Origin: Methanoregula sp. | GTDB taxonomy: Archaea; Halobacteriota; Methanomicrobia; Methanomicrobiales; Methanospirillaceae | NCBI RefSeq assembly: GCF_028679125.1 | Contig: NZ_JAJRCG010000005.1 | Span: forward strand, 92,194-156,193 | Length of the DNA: 64,000 bases | Reading direction: 5' to 3' | Shown: positions 35,172-44,226 of the stretch, in pieces | Position numbering within the stretch: the first letter of the stretch is position 1 | How the letters are laid out: each line of letters begins with the position of its first letter | Program-made: the position numbers and the translations under genes | The notes under the pieces: model-generated | What the model saw: the letters and a program-made list of their open reading frames with translations, nothing else | What the model was told of the DNA's origin: nothing | Database searches by the model: none

Positions 35172-35590
35172 TATTTGCCAGTGATTCCTGATGCGAGGGA
35201 AAAAATCCAAACGATCGCCGCCAATGGATAGAGGTTATTATTATACACATGCCCGGTAGAAAACCTTCACGATAAAATATTGTAAGGATCTCTGCATGGT
35301 ACCGACACTCATTTTGTCAGCGATTCCCTTCATCTGAATGATGAATCTTCGCGCTTTGAACCTATGAGCGTTCTTTTCATGACAGAGATTTTTTTTGTGG
35401 TGGTGCCGTGGACAGATGAAGTCTCTCATCAGGGGAATAAAAAAACGTTCAGGATTTTTCCAAACGTGAACCGTAAGGCATTTGTCGGTAGAGTCACTAT
35501 ATTGCTGAAAATCAGCAGCCACAGTATCCAAAGAGATCATCTCACTTTTCACAACATTTTGTGTACACTATCTTAAAGGACTCAAATAAA
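35172..35590. other. Divergent intergenic region
   Basis: Holds the MATE promoter and the approach to alr. A minus-strand frame at 35241-35552 ends with a protein-like piece (KGIADKMSVGTMQRSLQYFI) but is not recognised and has no good start. It may be a gene remnant. Confidence 0.35.
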
Positions 35591-36814
35591 ATGAAGGCGT
35601 TATGCACGTATTCAAAGAAAAACCTGTTACATAATCTGAATGTCATAAAGGCAGAATTGAAAAATGCCCATCCTGCAGACACTCACAAAGTCAAAATAAT
35701 GGCAATTATTAAATCCAATGCATATGGGCACGGGTGCATTCCGGTCTCAAAAATTCTCGACAAAGAAGTGGATGCTTTTGGGATAATCTTAATAGAAGAT
35801 GCGCTGAAATTACGCGCCGAAGGAATCTCAAAGCCAATTGTATTACTTGAAGGAGTATTTAACCGCAGAGAATTGGAGATTGCCGCAGAATATGGATTTC
35901 ATGTTGTCTTTCATGATGATGATCATATTGATTGGTTATATGAGAATCCGTTACCACGTAAACTTCATGCGTGGTTGAAAATTGATACCGGAATGGGGCG
36001 TCTGGGATTTTCGCCAGAAAACGCCGATGAGGCAATGCGGAAATTAAAGAATAATTCCAGTATCTATGAACGCAGCATTCGAATTATGTCACATTTTGCA
36101 TGTGCTGATAATCCTGAGCATTCATTGAATAACGTGCAAATAAAAGAATTTCGCAAATTTATAAAAAAATACGATGACTGTGAAAAGTGTTTTTGCAATT
36201 CCGCTGCAATTTTTGCCTTTCCCAAAATGCATTATGACTGGGTCCGCCCCGGAATTGCACTTTATGGGGGCAATCCATTCCCTGTAAATTCGACCTCTCC
36301 CCTGGCATCCGCTCTTGAAAATAAACTTAAATCAAAATTAAAGCCGGTCATGACATTTAAAACAAAATTGTATAAAATTAAGGAAAAGACAACAGATGGG
36401 CAAAATGCGGGGGGATATGGTGCAGGATCATTATGTTCAAAAGGCATGAGGGTTGGAATTGTACCGGTTGGTTACAGTCATGGATATCCTCGTTCAACAC
36501 AAAATGGCAGAGTTGTGCGGATAAATAATACCAATTGCCGGATGATATCCCCGGTTATGATGGATATGATGCTTGTCGATCTCAGTGACTGTCCGGACGC
36601 TCAGGTAGATAATGATATTATTTTATGGGGAGATGGTCTTCCCATCGAAGATGTTGCTGGTGACAGTGGTCGCATTTCCTATGATCTCCTTTGTGGAGTG
36701 GGCGTTGATCACCACAGCAAAATAGTTTATTCATGGGACGATACAAGGAGTAAATTGACTCGCAACAGGTCACAAGCAACTAAAGAAACATATCTGATAA
36801 AACCAGACATCTAA
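35591..36814 (+). CDS. alr: Alanine racemase
   Basis: The 407-residue protein is a complete fold-III PLP alanine racemase. PLP Lys41 lies in KSNAYGHG; KIDTGMGRLGF and RPGIALYGG follow, then the second-domain catalytic Tyr in GGYGAGS (near residue 276), VGYSHGYPR and a metal-free C-terminal part. It interconverts L- and D-alanine. AAAGGA lies about ten bases before ATG 35591. The gene is clearly more AT-rich than its surroundings and uses many AAA/ATT/AAT codons. Archaea lack peptidoglycan, so acquisition from bacteria is likely; D-alanine use here is unknown. Confidence 0.93.
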   Translation: MKALCTYSKKNLLHNLNVIKAELKNAHPADTHKVKIMAIIKSNAYGHGCIPVSKILDKEVDAFGIILIEDALKLRAEGISKPIVLLEGVFNRRELEIAAEYGFHVVFHDDDHIDWLYENPLPRKLHAWLKIDTGMGRLGFSPENADEAMRKLKNNSSIYERSIRIMSHFACADNPEHSLNNVQIKEFRKFIKKYDDCEKCFCNSAAIFAFPKMHYDWVRPGIALYGGNPFPVNSTSPLASALENKLKSKLKPVMTFKTKLYKIKEKTTDGQNAGGYGAGSLCSKGMRVGIVPVGYSHGYPRSTQNGRVVRINNTNCRMISPVMMDMMLVDLSDCPDAQVDNDIILWGDGLPIEDVAGDSGRISYDLLCGVGVDHHSKIVYSWDDTRSKLTRNRSQATKETYLIKPDI

Positions 36815-36850
36815 AACCCCGTCAAAAGAAAAAACGTTAAGGGATGCCTA

Positions 36851-37027
36851 TTATTTGATCGATTTCATATCGTGAAATAACGGACGGCACACATTAATTT
36901 TTTCGCCGGTTTTCCTATCGGTCTTCACCGCATTTTTTAAGTCATAAAAAATTCTCTCGATTATTTTTGTAATTTCATCATTATATGTAACGATCGTCTG
37001 ATATTCACTGATATTTTTCCCGGGATG
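36851..37027 (-). pseudogene. C-terminal fragment of an unknown AT-rich gene
   Basis: A minus-strand frame of 58 codons between stops reads like true protein (SEYQTIVTYNDEITKIIERI; FYDLKNAVKTDRKTGEKINV; RPLFHDMKSIK) but has no ATG or GTG start near its beginning. Its codon use resembles alr. It is probably the 3' end of a lost gene; the family is not recognised. Confidence 0.35.
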
Positions 37028-37103
37028 CTATTTGGGGTTGGGGGTTTGGTGGGGGATTGGCAGGAGCCAGTTGATTGCGGGAGGGGGGGTTTTAAAAAAA
37101 TGT

Positions 37104-37496
37104 TCAGGTGGATTTATGAAACGGGTTGTAAATTGCAAGACCCGGCACCTGATCAAAATCACGCTCGTTCCGGGTTACAAGAGTGGCATCGAGTGACAAG
37201 GCCGATGCTGCGATAACTGCATCGGGAAGCGAAATATTTACCATTGTGCGAAGTTCGATCGTTTTTTCTGCAAGGGTATCGGCGAGTGGCAGACACCGGG
37301 CACAATCGAGAAGACTCCGGGCGTTGGCAAGTCCTTCGGGAGTATGGTCTTTCCAGCCAAGGAGCTCGATCCGGGTGATGATCGAGATGTTAAAAGATTT
37401 CTGAAGGATCCGGTCGATTACCGGTCTCTCTTCATCAGGAATTGCCCCGGCGAGATAATAGATGAGAATATTGGTATCGATAAGGTACGAGGTCAT
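37104..37496 (-). CDS. vapC: VapC-type PIN-domain toxin
   Basis: The 130-residue protein has all PIN acidic positions: LIDTNILIYYL (first Asp), RIELLGW (Glu), LPDAVIAASAL (Asp) and TRNERDF (Asp). It should be an RNA endonuclease kept in check by the upstream gene product. The ATG at 37494-37496 overlaps the antitoxin stop as ATGA, the usual coupling. The 5' extension to 37508 lies inside the antitoxin gene and is not used. Confidence 0.9.
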   Translation of the reverse strand: MTSYLIDTNILIYYLAGAIPDEERPVIDRILQKSFNISIITRIELLGWKDHTPEGLANARSLLDCARCLPLADTLAEKTIELRTMVNISLPDAVIAASALSLDATLVTRNERDFDQVPGLAIYNPFHKST

Positions 37497-37699
37497 CCGC
37501 GGTTCCACTCACTCCGGAGGGCTCGTGCTACTTCATTGGGATTTTTAATCCTGTCACGGTATATCCCGTAATACTCCTGCGGGTTGCAGGGTGCAGTTTT
37601 GGAGTTCTGCATCTGAAGTGTCCGCTCCCAGAGTTCTACGGGAATTATGACGCTTTTTTTGTTGCCGCCGGCGTCATACACGTACTGGATTTCATTCAT
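37493..37699 (-). CDS. vapB: VapB-type antitoxin
   Basis: The 68-residue product (NEIQYVYDAGGNKKSVIIPV; LWERTLQMQ) begins with a strand-turn that could form an AbrB/RelB-like DNA-binding end, followed by a charged tail that ends NPNEVARALRSEWN. The family is not certain, but its position and four-base overlap with the PIN toxin gene support the role. Confidence 0.7.
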   Translation of the reverse strand: MNEIQYVYDAGGNKKSVIIPVELWERTLQMQNSKTAPCNPQEYYGIYRDRIKNPNEVARALRSEWNRG

Positions 37700-38492
37700 T
37701 ATACCATCATTATTCCCGCAAGAGAATATAGTTTTCCCGGGAAGGGTGGCCGGTACTGGTATGGGGGGAGGACGGGTGCATACTTGTAAGGGCAGCCAAC
37801 TCCGGCAATTGTATGTCAGTTGGGACTGCCCCGCAAATTCAGCCATGATTTTCCGTGGTAAATCTCAAGCACTTCCACCAGTTCTATCTTATTTTTCCAA
37901 GGGGATTGCGATGGAGACGTTCCTGAAGATATAATTGGCTACACCGTGTGTAGCGGATTTAACTGGTTGCATTACCGGCTCCTGAAACGGACAGAAAATT
38001 TCCGGCCCGTGCCGAAAACGTGGACGGTCACAACCCATCATAATCAACAAAACGTGTCGGGTTATAACCCTCACAACCAAACCTTCATGGAAGGGTATCA
38101 CCCCCTCACCAGCCCATCCGGGCCCCCTACGGCCCCGGATGTACCACTTTTCCGGATCCAGAGGGAATAATGCTCGTAAATGAGGGAATAAATCCCACAT
38201 TTTTCTCAGTTTTACGTCGGCAGATCCGAGGTCATATGTAGCCGAGTTACAGCGGCCGAAACGGAAGGGTTACGGGTCCCAGGAGGTTTTGATACGTGAT
38301 CCGGGGAATGAGGGGGCGCTATGGCTGGAATAGAATTGGGTCGGATTTTTACGACGTAAGACTGAGTATCATTATTCCGATGATCATTCAGGGGGTTCAA
38401 TTCAATATAGTTCTCCCGGTAAGAAATCCTTATCACCCGTTCTATCAAAATGCCTTTGTAGGCCAACAACCATTATGGTACAGGGGCATCTT
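37700..38492. other. Gene-free stretch
   Basis: About 790 bases with no convincing gene. Minus-strand frames such as 37889-38200 look non-coding. An AT-rich TTCAATTCAATATAG near 38396-38410 is a possible promoter for the toxin-antitoxin pair that follows. Confidence 0.45.
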
Positions 38493-38711
38493 ATGGGAAC
38501 CGAAGCAGTATCCCTCAATACCATTCTTGAAAATGTCGATAAGCTCGATATCGAAGACCAGCAGTACATCCAGGAGATCCTCCACCGCAGGCTCATCGAC
38601 GCAAAACGCACCGCCATTGTCAGTGGGGCAAAACGGGCAAAGACAAACGTGCAGAAACAATCGGTCCGAAGCGGGACTGCAAAGGATCTTCTGGCGGATC
38701 TGAATGGTTGA
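38493..38711 (+). CDS. Antitoxin of a RelE-type pair
   Basis: The 72-residue product (LNTILENVDKLDIEDQQYIQ; ILHRRLIDAKRTAI) is helical and basic at its C terminus, ending TAKDLLADLNG. It resembles small addiction-module antitoxins without a clear family. ATG 38493 follows AGGGG. Its last eight bases overlap the RelE-like toxin gene. Confidence 0.7.
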   Translation: MGTEAVSLNTILENVDKLDIEDQQYIQEILHRRLIDAKRTAIVSGAKRAKTNVQKQSVRSGTAKDLLADLNG

Positions 38712-38979
38712 ACTCGTTTGGGATGAACGATTCAAAAAGATCTACACGAAGTGGATCCGCCAGCATCCGGATCTGAAGGCACAGTTTGCCAGAAAAATTG
38801 TCCAGTTTGAAGAAGATCCGTTTCATCCGGCACTGAAAACCCATTCCCTGAGCGGGGTCTTAAAAGGGCTCTGGTCGTTCAGGATTACCTATGAGCATCG
38901 CCTTGTTTTTGATTTTGTTGATGAAGGCCGGACAACCGTTGTCCTGATCGATATCGGATCGCACGAAGAAGTCTATTAG
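38704..38979 (+). CDS. RelE/YafQ-type mRNA interferase toxin
   Basis: The 91-residue protein has the RelE-family pattern: WDERFKKIYTKWIRQHPDLK, F..DPFHPALKTHSLSGVLKG and LWSFRITYEHRLVFDFV ending with VLIDIGSHEEVY. The Arg in FRI and the His in GSHEEVY fit YafQ-like catalytic positions. It should cleave mRNA on the ribosome. It is the third toxin locus in about 6 kb. Confidence 0.88.
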   Translation: MVELVWDERFKKIYTKWIRQHPDLKAQFARKIVQFEEDPFHPALKTHSLSGVLKGLWSFRITYEHRLVFDFVDEGRTTVVLIDIGSHEEVY

Positions 38980-39148
38980 ATCGTATCTTTACGCAGGCAC
39001 CATCGAAGAGTTCTTTTGGATTCTTCTTTTCCGTCAGGCCCACCCGCTCCCGCAAAAACATGGGGGCCATCCCCCGCACAAAACAATGCAGCCGAGAGGC
39101 ACCCCCACTACCGAAGCGGAGAGGCGGCCCGGTTTTTTATGGCAGATT

Positions 39149-39222
39149 CCCGCTGAACATTTTCAAACGGTTGCAGCACCGGTTTATGTTCACGGCGTCC
39201 GAGCGAGATCATGGGAATGCGG
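39149..39222 (+). repeat. Direct repeat left of the DUF1016 nuclease gene
   Basis: The segment from CCCGCTGAACATTTTCAAAC to the GGGAATGCG end recurs at 40685-40761 in the same orientation with few differences, one copy on each side of the gene at 39554-40648. The two copies lie about 1.5 kb apart. Confidence 0.75.
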
Positions 39223-39309
39223 GGAGAGTCCGGGGGGATGATGAAACGGATCCGGCTTTTCCGGTTTTTCGGTATCGTGGAGCGACCAGGCCGGCCGGGC
39301 AACCAAGGG

Positions 39310-39381
39310 CTATTTTTCTACCGGGTCTGTGGCGGAGTATCTCAGGAGGCCGGTGGTTTCGGTGTCGAGGAAGAGGAGCAT
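39310..39381 (-). pseudogene. 5' fragment of a DnaQ-like exonuclease gene
   Basis: A 23-codon frame from ATG 39379-39381 reads MLLFLDTETTGLLRYSATD and then stops. The intact exonuclease at 1975-2553 begins MLLFIDTETTGLPKYSA. Only the ExoI motif remains. Nothing further of the gene is visible, so this is a small remnant of a paralogue. Confidence 0.6.
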
Positions 39382-39553
39382 TACCATTTTTTAGGGAGAT
39401 TTGGAGTTGGTGGTTGGGGAGAGTGATCGATCACAACAAGTGCCGTGGGATATCCGATAAAAAAATGTTTCACTTTCACTCTCCTCATGGCTCCCTGTTA
39501 AGAGGACTCGATCAAGACCAGAGGTACGGAACTATTGGTGAGCAGGATAAACG

Positions 39554-40648
39554 ATGTCTGATACAAACCGGAAAAGAAATCTGCCGCAAACGCGTGAGAG
39601 TTCAGAGCCCGTGCCAAAATTGATCCCGGAAGAGTTACTTACCGACCTGCGACATCTCATCACCGATACGCGTTCTGCGGTTGCAGTTACCATCAATGCC
39701 GGGCTGACATTGCTCTATTGGCGGATCGGTGAGCGAATCCACCGGGAAATTCTCGGCAGGGAACGTGCGGAATACGGCGAACAGATTGTGCACGCACTGA
39801 GTGCACAATTACGACTTGAATATGGAGAGGGGTTTGGCAAACGCAACCTTTTCAATATGATTCGATTTGCCGAAGTTTTTCCTGATGAACACGGGGTAAG
39901 ATCCCTGGTTTCCACGCTCAGCTGGACACACATCCGGCTGATTATCTATATTGATGATCCGCTGAAACGTGATTTTTATGCAGAGATGAGCCGGATCGAA
40001 CGATGGAGCACACGGACGCTGCAACAGAAGATTGATTCAATGCTTTTTGAGAGGACGGCCCTATCGAAAAAGCCGGAACTTCTGGCACAGCAGGAACTCT
40101 CTCTACTCCGCACGGAGGATCGGATGACGCCGGATCTGGTCTTTCGCGATCCCTATATTCTCGATTTTCTCCGGCTTCGGGATACATATAGTGAAGATGA
40201 TCTCGAATCTGCTATTCTTAAGGAGATGGAGCAGTTCCTTCTTGAACTCGGCGCCGGGTTTAGTTTTGTCGCACGGCAATACCGCATGGTGATCGGCAAC
40301 GAGGACTTTTATCTTGACCTGCTCTTTTTCCACCGGAAACTTCACCGGCTTATCGCAATAGAATTAAAGATTGGTCATTTCAAGGCGGCATATAAGGGAC
40401 AGATGGAATTGTATCTCCGGTGGCTTGAAGAGCACGAGAAAGAATCGTGCGAGGAACAACCACTGGGGTTGATTCTTTGTGCTGGTGCAGACCAGGAACA
40501 GATCCGCCTTCTGCAGCTCGATAAATCAGGGATTCATGTCTCTGAGTATCTTACCGATCTCCCGCCCCGCGAAGTGCTTGAGCAGAAACTTAAAGATGCT
40601 ATGCAGGCTGCACGGGAACGGCTGGCGGCGCAGGGTGCGAAGTTATGA
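39554..40648 (+). CDS. YhcG/DUF1016 family PD-(D/E)XK nuclease
   Basis: The 364-residue protein has the DUF1016 N-terminal helical domain (LYWRIGERIHREIL; EYGEQIVHAL; YGEGFGKRNLFNMIRFAEVF; LSWTHIRLI) and the YhcG C-terminal nuclease domain, with FYLDLLFFHRKLHRLIAIEL followed by Lys, then a KAAYKGQMELYLRWL helix. It should be a Holliday-junction-like or defence-related DNA nuclease. Homologues are often linked to restriction-modification or mobile elements. Here it stands alone between two copies of a direct repeat (39149-39222 and 40685-40761), which suggests a cassette. Confidence 0.9.
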   Translation: MSDTNRKRNLPQTRESSEPVPKLIPEELLTDLRHLITDTRSAVAVTINAGLTLLYWRIGERIHREILGRERAEYGEQIVHALSAQLRLEYGEGFGKRNLFNMIRFAEVFPDEHGVRSLVSTLSWTHIRLIIYIDDPLKRDFYAEMSRIERWSTRTLQQKIDSMLFERTALSKKPELLAQQELSLLRTEDRMTPDLVFRDPYILDFLRLRDTYSEDDLESAILKEMEQFLLELGAGFSFVARQYRMVIGNEDFYLDLLFFHRKLHRLIAIELKIGHFKAAYKGQMELYLRWLEEHEKESCEEQPLGLILCAGADQEQIRLLQLDKSGIHVSEYLTDLPPREVLEQKLKDAMQAARERLAAQGAKL

Positions 40649-40684
40649 AAGTCCGGCCGTAATCCCATCAGGCCCCCACCCACC

Positions 40685-40761
40685 CCCGCTGAACATTTTC
40701 AAACGGTTGCATCACCGGGTTATGTTCACGGCGCCCGCCCGGGCGTGATCCCGGGAATGCG
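40685..40761 (+). repeat. Direct repeat right of the DUF1016 nuclease gene
   Basis: Second copy of the repeat at 39149-39222. It begins about 35 bases after the nuclease stop codon. Compared with the left copy it has a few substitutions and about three extra bases (CGCCCGCCCGGGCGTGATCC region). Confidence 0.75.
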
Positions 40762-40807
40762 AGGCAGGGGAGATGTTGGAAATGAAATGCTCCATTACGT
40801 CAGAAAA

Positions 40808-41530
40808 TCAGTGATTTGGAATGCTAATATGGGGTAAAACACTATATACACTACTATCAATTCGGGGAAAAGACGGAGAGTTAAATGCTGCGATACGAGT
40901 TAAATCGTTGGGCTCAAAGGTTTGATTTAATCTTTTTTCTGAGTATAGGTGGGGATAATTAGTTGCTAAAATAAATTCAAGAAATTGTCGCGGAGTCGGA
41001 ACTGCATTCACTGATATCCTTGTATTCGGAAATAAACTATAATGCATATGGCATAAGTGATGAAGCGGTCGACAATATTCATGTGGAGAATAATCTATTC
41101 TGATCCAAGCAATTAGTGGATCTTCGTAGAGATCTTCCTGATAGTTGATGTCTTTATCCAATGTATGTGTGGAATTGGTTTCGACATTATAAACATCAGA
41201 AAATTGTAATTCGAGAAATGTATCATAGGAAATACCACCGGTATTGAAATATGCTAAATTTGCAGAACATAAACTGTTATTGTAATCATTAAATTCATAA
41301 TACAATTGAAAAACAGAACCATCTTCAATTATTTGAAAGGAATATTGACCCGTTTTTACAATTTCAATCAGATCAGATCGCCGAATATCAAATATTCGAT
41401 CTCTTCGAAGATAATTATTCCATGAAATCTTATGAGTATCGTCATCTCTTTTATCTCTTCGATTAATAAAAATATTCGGCCAATCTAATATTGTTGTTTT
41501 TAAAGATTGGTAGGTCTCACTTAGATTCAC
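40808..41530 (-). CDS. DUF2290-like protein partner of a helicase
   Basis: The 240-residue soluble protein has a C-terminal signature typical of DUF2290: WIRIDYSPHEYCRPLHHLCH, then TRISVNAVPTPRQFLEFIL and NYPHLY. The two His-rich positions and the following proline-phenylalanine motif are the conserved parts of that family, whose function is unknown. It overlaps the end of the helicase gene by 14 bases and is strongly AT-rich like it, so the two form one transferred unit. Family call from memory of the motif, not a search. Confidence 0.65.
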   Translation of the reverse strand: MNLSETYQSLKTTILDWPNIFINRRDKRDDDTHKISWNNYLRRDRIFDIRRSDLIEIVKTGQYSFQIIEDGSVFQLYYEFNDYNNSLCSANLAYFNTGGISYDTFLELQFSDVYNVETNSTHTLDKDINYQEDLYEDPLIAWIRIDYSPHEYCRPLHHLCHMHYSLFPNTRISVNAVPTPRQFLEFILATNYPHLYSEKRLNQTFEPNDLTRIAAFNSPSFPRIDSSVYSVLPHISIPNH

Positions 41531-43700
41531 GTTTTCCAGTCACCTCCTCAATCTTCTTGATGACACTTTCAAATAGATCAGGATCTTGTTCTGAAAGAGC
41601 AATTAGAGCATTTAAATCCACATTTGTTAACCCTGTAAGATTATCTCTTGCTTTCCGAATATCCCGTTTTCTTCGTGCAATTTCTGCATCTAAATCTCGA
41701 ATTTTTTCCATATCTGGAAAAATAAAATTAAATTTTGGTTGATCTGAAAGAATTTTATCAATTTCACTTTTTGCTTTTTTCATTCCAGGTCCAATACCAG
41801 AAATTCGAACCCAAGCTTTAGATCTTGTAATGGCGGTAAAAGCTCGATTTCGGTTTTGTAAAGATTCTACATAATCATAGAGAACATCAAAACTGAACAC
41901 ATAGACAATATATGATTCGTTCCCTTTTGCTCGCAATACCGTCGATAATGTAACCCGACCATCTTCAGCAAATGCTGAACTATCATCAACCAAACCGGGA
42001 ATTGCTGATTGAAGACCTAATGAGTATAACCTCTCTTGAATCGGAGGTAAGTACTTCTTCATATTGAGAGGATCTAAACAAATGACGATAATGTGCTCAG
42101 GTAATACTTTCTCAACAGTAATATCATTATAAATCGATCGAGCAATCCAATCAAATTCTTTATCACGATCCTCAAAAATTTGAGAGGTAATAATTTCTTG
42201 AGATCCTTTATAGACATCATTTATTGGATTCGGACTATTTTCTTTTGGTCGGAAAATTGTGAGTTTGCTATCTTTAACCAAATCGCCATGTTCAATTTTA
42301 TATCCAAATGCTTCCCACGACTCTTTCTTACTAAGCATTTGAACAGGTCCATCAGGACTGTATAACCCTAGACCAATCGCATGTGCCAACATTAAGACAG
42401 GTTGGGTGCACCTATAGGAGCGATGAAGGATGAAATCTTTTTCAATTCCACCGGGATACGCTTCGCCTTCGAGAGTTACATTTGGTTTTCCATCCTTATC
42501 GACACCAAATAATTCTTCTGGCGAAGGAATTTTCTCTCCAAATAGACTCTGAAGTTCATCATAAACCCAATAAATATTATGAGGAGTGGGTGTCAGATTG
42601 AAAAGGAGTTGGAAAAACTCAGAAGGGAAATCCTGAGCTTCATCAACCATGATATAATCATACATCGGATCAATTTCTTTCGATAATATATGCTTACAAC
42701 ATGACACAAAAGGAGATTTCCAATTTAATCGTTTAGCTTCAAAAAAGGGAAGGGAAGGGACACCGAGATACCTACATGTATCATAGTATACACCTGATCT
42801 GCGTGGTCCACCCCATGCGTGACGGATGTGTAAATAATCCCAATCGGGGTCCGAATCACTGTGAAACCTGTAAAATTTTGTTATTAATGTTCGGATCTGA
42901 TTATACAAACTTTGAGTATTAAATGTGAAAAGAATACGCTTCTCAGGAAATCTTTGATGAATCTGAGCAGCTTTCATTGCCAATAAAACTGTTTTCCCCG
43001 TTCCTGCCATGCCACGAATTCTTTGAGGTCCGGGTGCGATTTGAAGTGCAGCCTTCTCTTGTTCATCATCCAATAAGGCAATGTATGAATCTATTGATTT
43101 TATTGCTTCTCCAAGTGTACTTGCAGGTTTTGGTTTAAGGCCACCACCTTTTGTTAAAGGATTAATTCCTTGAATAATTGATCGAGTTAATCGCCATTCA
43201 ACATCGGTTAATCGAGGGGAAATCTCTTTTAAAAAAGTATTAATATCACTATCTTTCCATATAACGAGGGTATCGTTTAAAGTATTTGGAAATTTACTTT
43301 CAAATTCTTTTTTGGTAATCGACGGAAGCGCAAGAATACAATAAGGTTCTAATCTTTTTCTTAAATCACGATCAGCACCGAATTTGGATTTGAGTAGGAA
43401 AACAAAATCCCCAGCCTCTTGAATGGGAGAATCAATTTCTTCATTATTGACAATCCAAAATTTTTCATTAAGATTTTTTATCTCATCGATTTGATAGGGA
43501 AGACATCGGATTACAACTGGTTGATGAGATTGTGTAAGTAACGTAAAGTCGGGGACAACACCAGATCGAGTTTTTAAAATGGGATGCATATAATAGCAAA
43601 CACCGTTTAATTCAGGAAACGCGGTGGATATCTTCAACCAAATATGCTGTGAAGCCACATCACTTCCATACTTTGGGAGTGTAACAACTAACTCAATCAT
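41517..43700 (-). CDS. UvrD-like SF1 helicase with degenerate NERD-like N terminus
   Basis: The 727-residue protein has SF1A helicase motifs: Walker A RGMAGTGKTVLL (230-240), VDEAQDFP (II), YDELQSLFG (III), LHRSYRCTQPVL (IV), VTLSTVLRAKG (V) and AFTAITRSKAWV (VI). The first 70 residues (PDFTLL, then PVVIRC) look like a NERD/PD-(D/E)XK-type domain in which the usual E-x-K is lost. It should be an ATP-driven DNA or RNA translocase. The C-terminal 60 residues form a charged coiled coil. It is AT-rich and coupled to the DUF2290-like gene, suggesting a horizontally acquired defence-type pair. Confidence 0.85.
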   Translation of the reverse strand: MIELVVTLPKYGSDVASQHIWLKISTAFPELNGVCYYMHPILKTRSGVVPDFTLLTQSHQPVVIRCLPYQIDEIKNLNEKFWIVNNEEIDSPIQEAGDFVFLLKSKFGADRDLRKRLEPYCILALPSITKKEFESKFPNTLNDTLVIWKDSDINTFLKEISPRLTDVEWRLTRSIIQGINPLTKGGGLKPKPASTLGEAIKSIDSYIALLDDEQEKAALQIAPGPQRIRGMAGTGKTVLLAMKAAQIHQRFPEKRILFTFNTQSLYNQIRTLITKFYRFHSDSDPDWDYLHIRHAWGGPRRSGVYYDTCRYLGVPSLPFFEAKRLNWKSPFVSCCKHILSKEIDPMYDYIMVDEAQDFPSEFFQLLFNLTPTPHNIYWVYDELQSLFGEKIPSPEELFGVDKDGKPNVTLEGEAYPGGIEKDFILHRSYRCTQPVLMLAHAIGLGLYSPDGPVQMLSKKESWEAFGYKIEHGDLVKDSKLTIFRPKENSPNPINDVYKGSQEIITSQIFEDRDKEFDWIARSIYNDITVEKVLPEHIIVICLDPLNMKKYLPPIQERLYSLGLQSAIPGLVDDSSAFAEDGRVTLSTVLRAKGNESYIVYVFSFDVLYDYVESLQNRNRAFTAITRSKAWVRISGIGPGMKKAKSEIDKILSDQPKFNFIFPDMEKIRDLDAEIARRKRDIRKARDNLTGLTNVDLNALIALSEQDPDLFESVIKKIEEVTGKRESK

Positions 43701-44226
43701 TTTTCCAACCCGATTTAGCCAGTATTAATTACTAAATGATGCATGGTATGAAAAAGCCTATCATTTTTTCTTGTTGGTCATTATGATTTGATTGATTCAT
43801 ATTTATCATCGGAAACTGATAATAAAAAATACACTTAATACCAATGTCAACGGTCGAAATTTATACTCCTTAATAATCTATTTTTTAATTCACAGATAAT
43901 TCAAGTTGGCTCACAATCGAAGAACTTTCAAATGAAAGTTCTTCTCCATAAAAGATTTTCACTTAATTGATACACTCATGGCTCCACCATGCGTAAACAA
44001 AGATTGTGCGAAAACCTTTCAATTTCTTACCGGACCCCTAACATACTCCTGGCCGAGGATTACCGGATCGCATGCGCGATGCGTTGAGTCCGGCGGATCG
44101 CATCACAACGTGCTCGTGACCCAAAGGTTTGTGCATGGAATTGATTGCATCCACACCGTGAGTCAGACCCGGTGAGAAAACAGATTGATCTCTGATACAT
44201 TCTCTGAAATACCTTCAACGGATTTT
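43701..44226. other. AT-rich gene-free stretch
   Basis: About 525 bases upstream of the helicase. A 65-codon plus-strand frame at 43978-44175 has no family resemblance. The main structure is the hairpin at 43920-43943. Confidence 0.45.
43920..43943. other. Perfect 10-bp inverted repeat
   Basis: AAGAACTTTC and GAAAGTTCTT are separated by AAAT and would form a perfect hairpin. It lies about 220 bases before the helicase start. It could be an operator, a terminator or an element end. Confidence 0.55.

Noticed and set aside
37889..38200. 103-codon minus-strand frame
   Set aside because: Composition looks non-coding and no start signal or resemblance is seen.
43978..44175. 65-codon plus-strand frame
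   Set aside because: No ribosome binding site, family resemblance or natural composition; part of a region with gene remnants.
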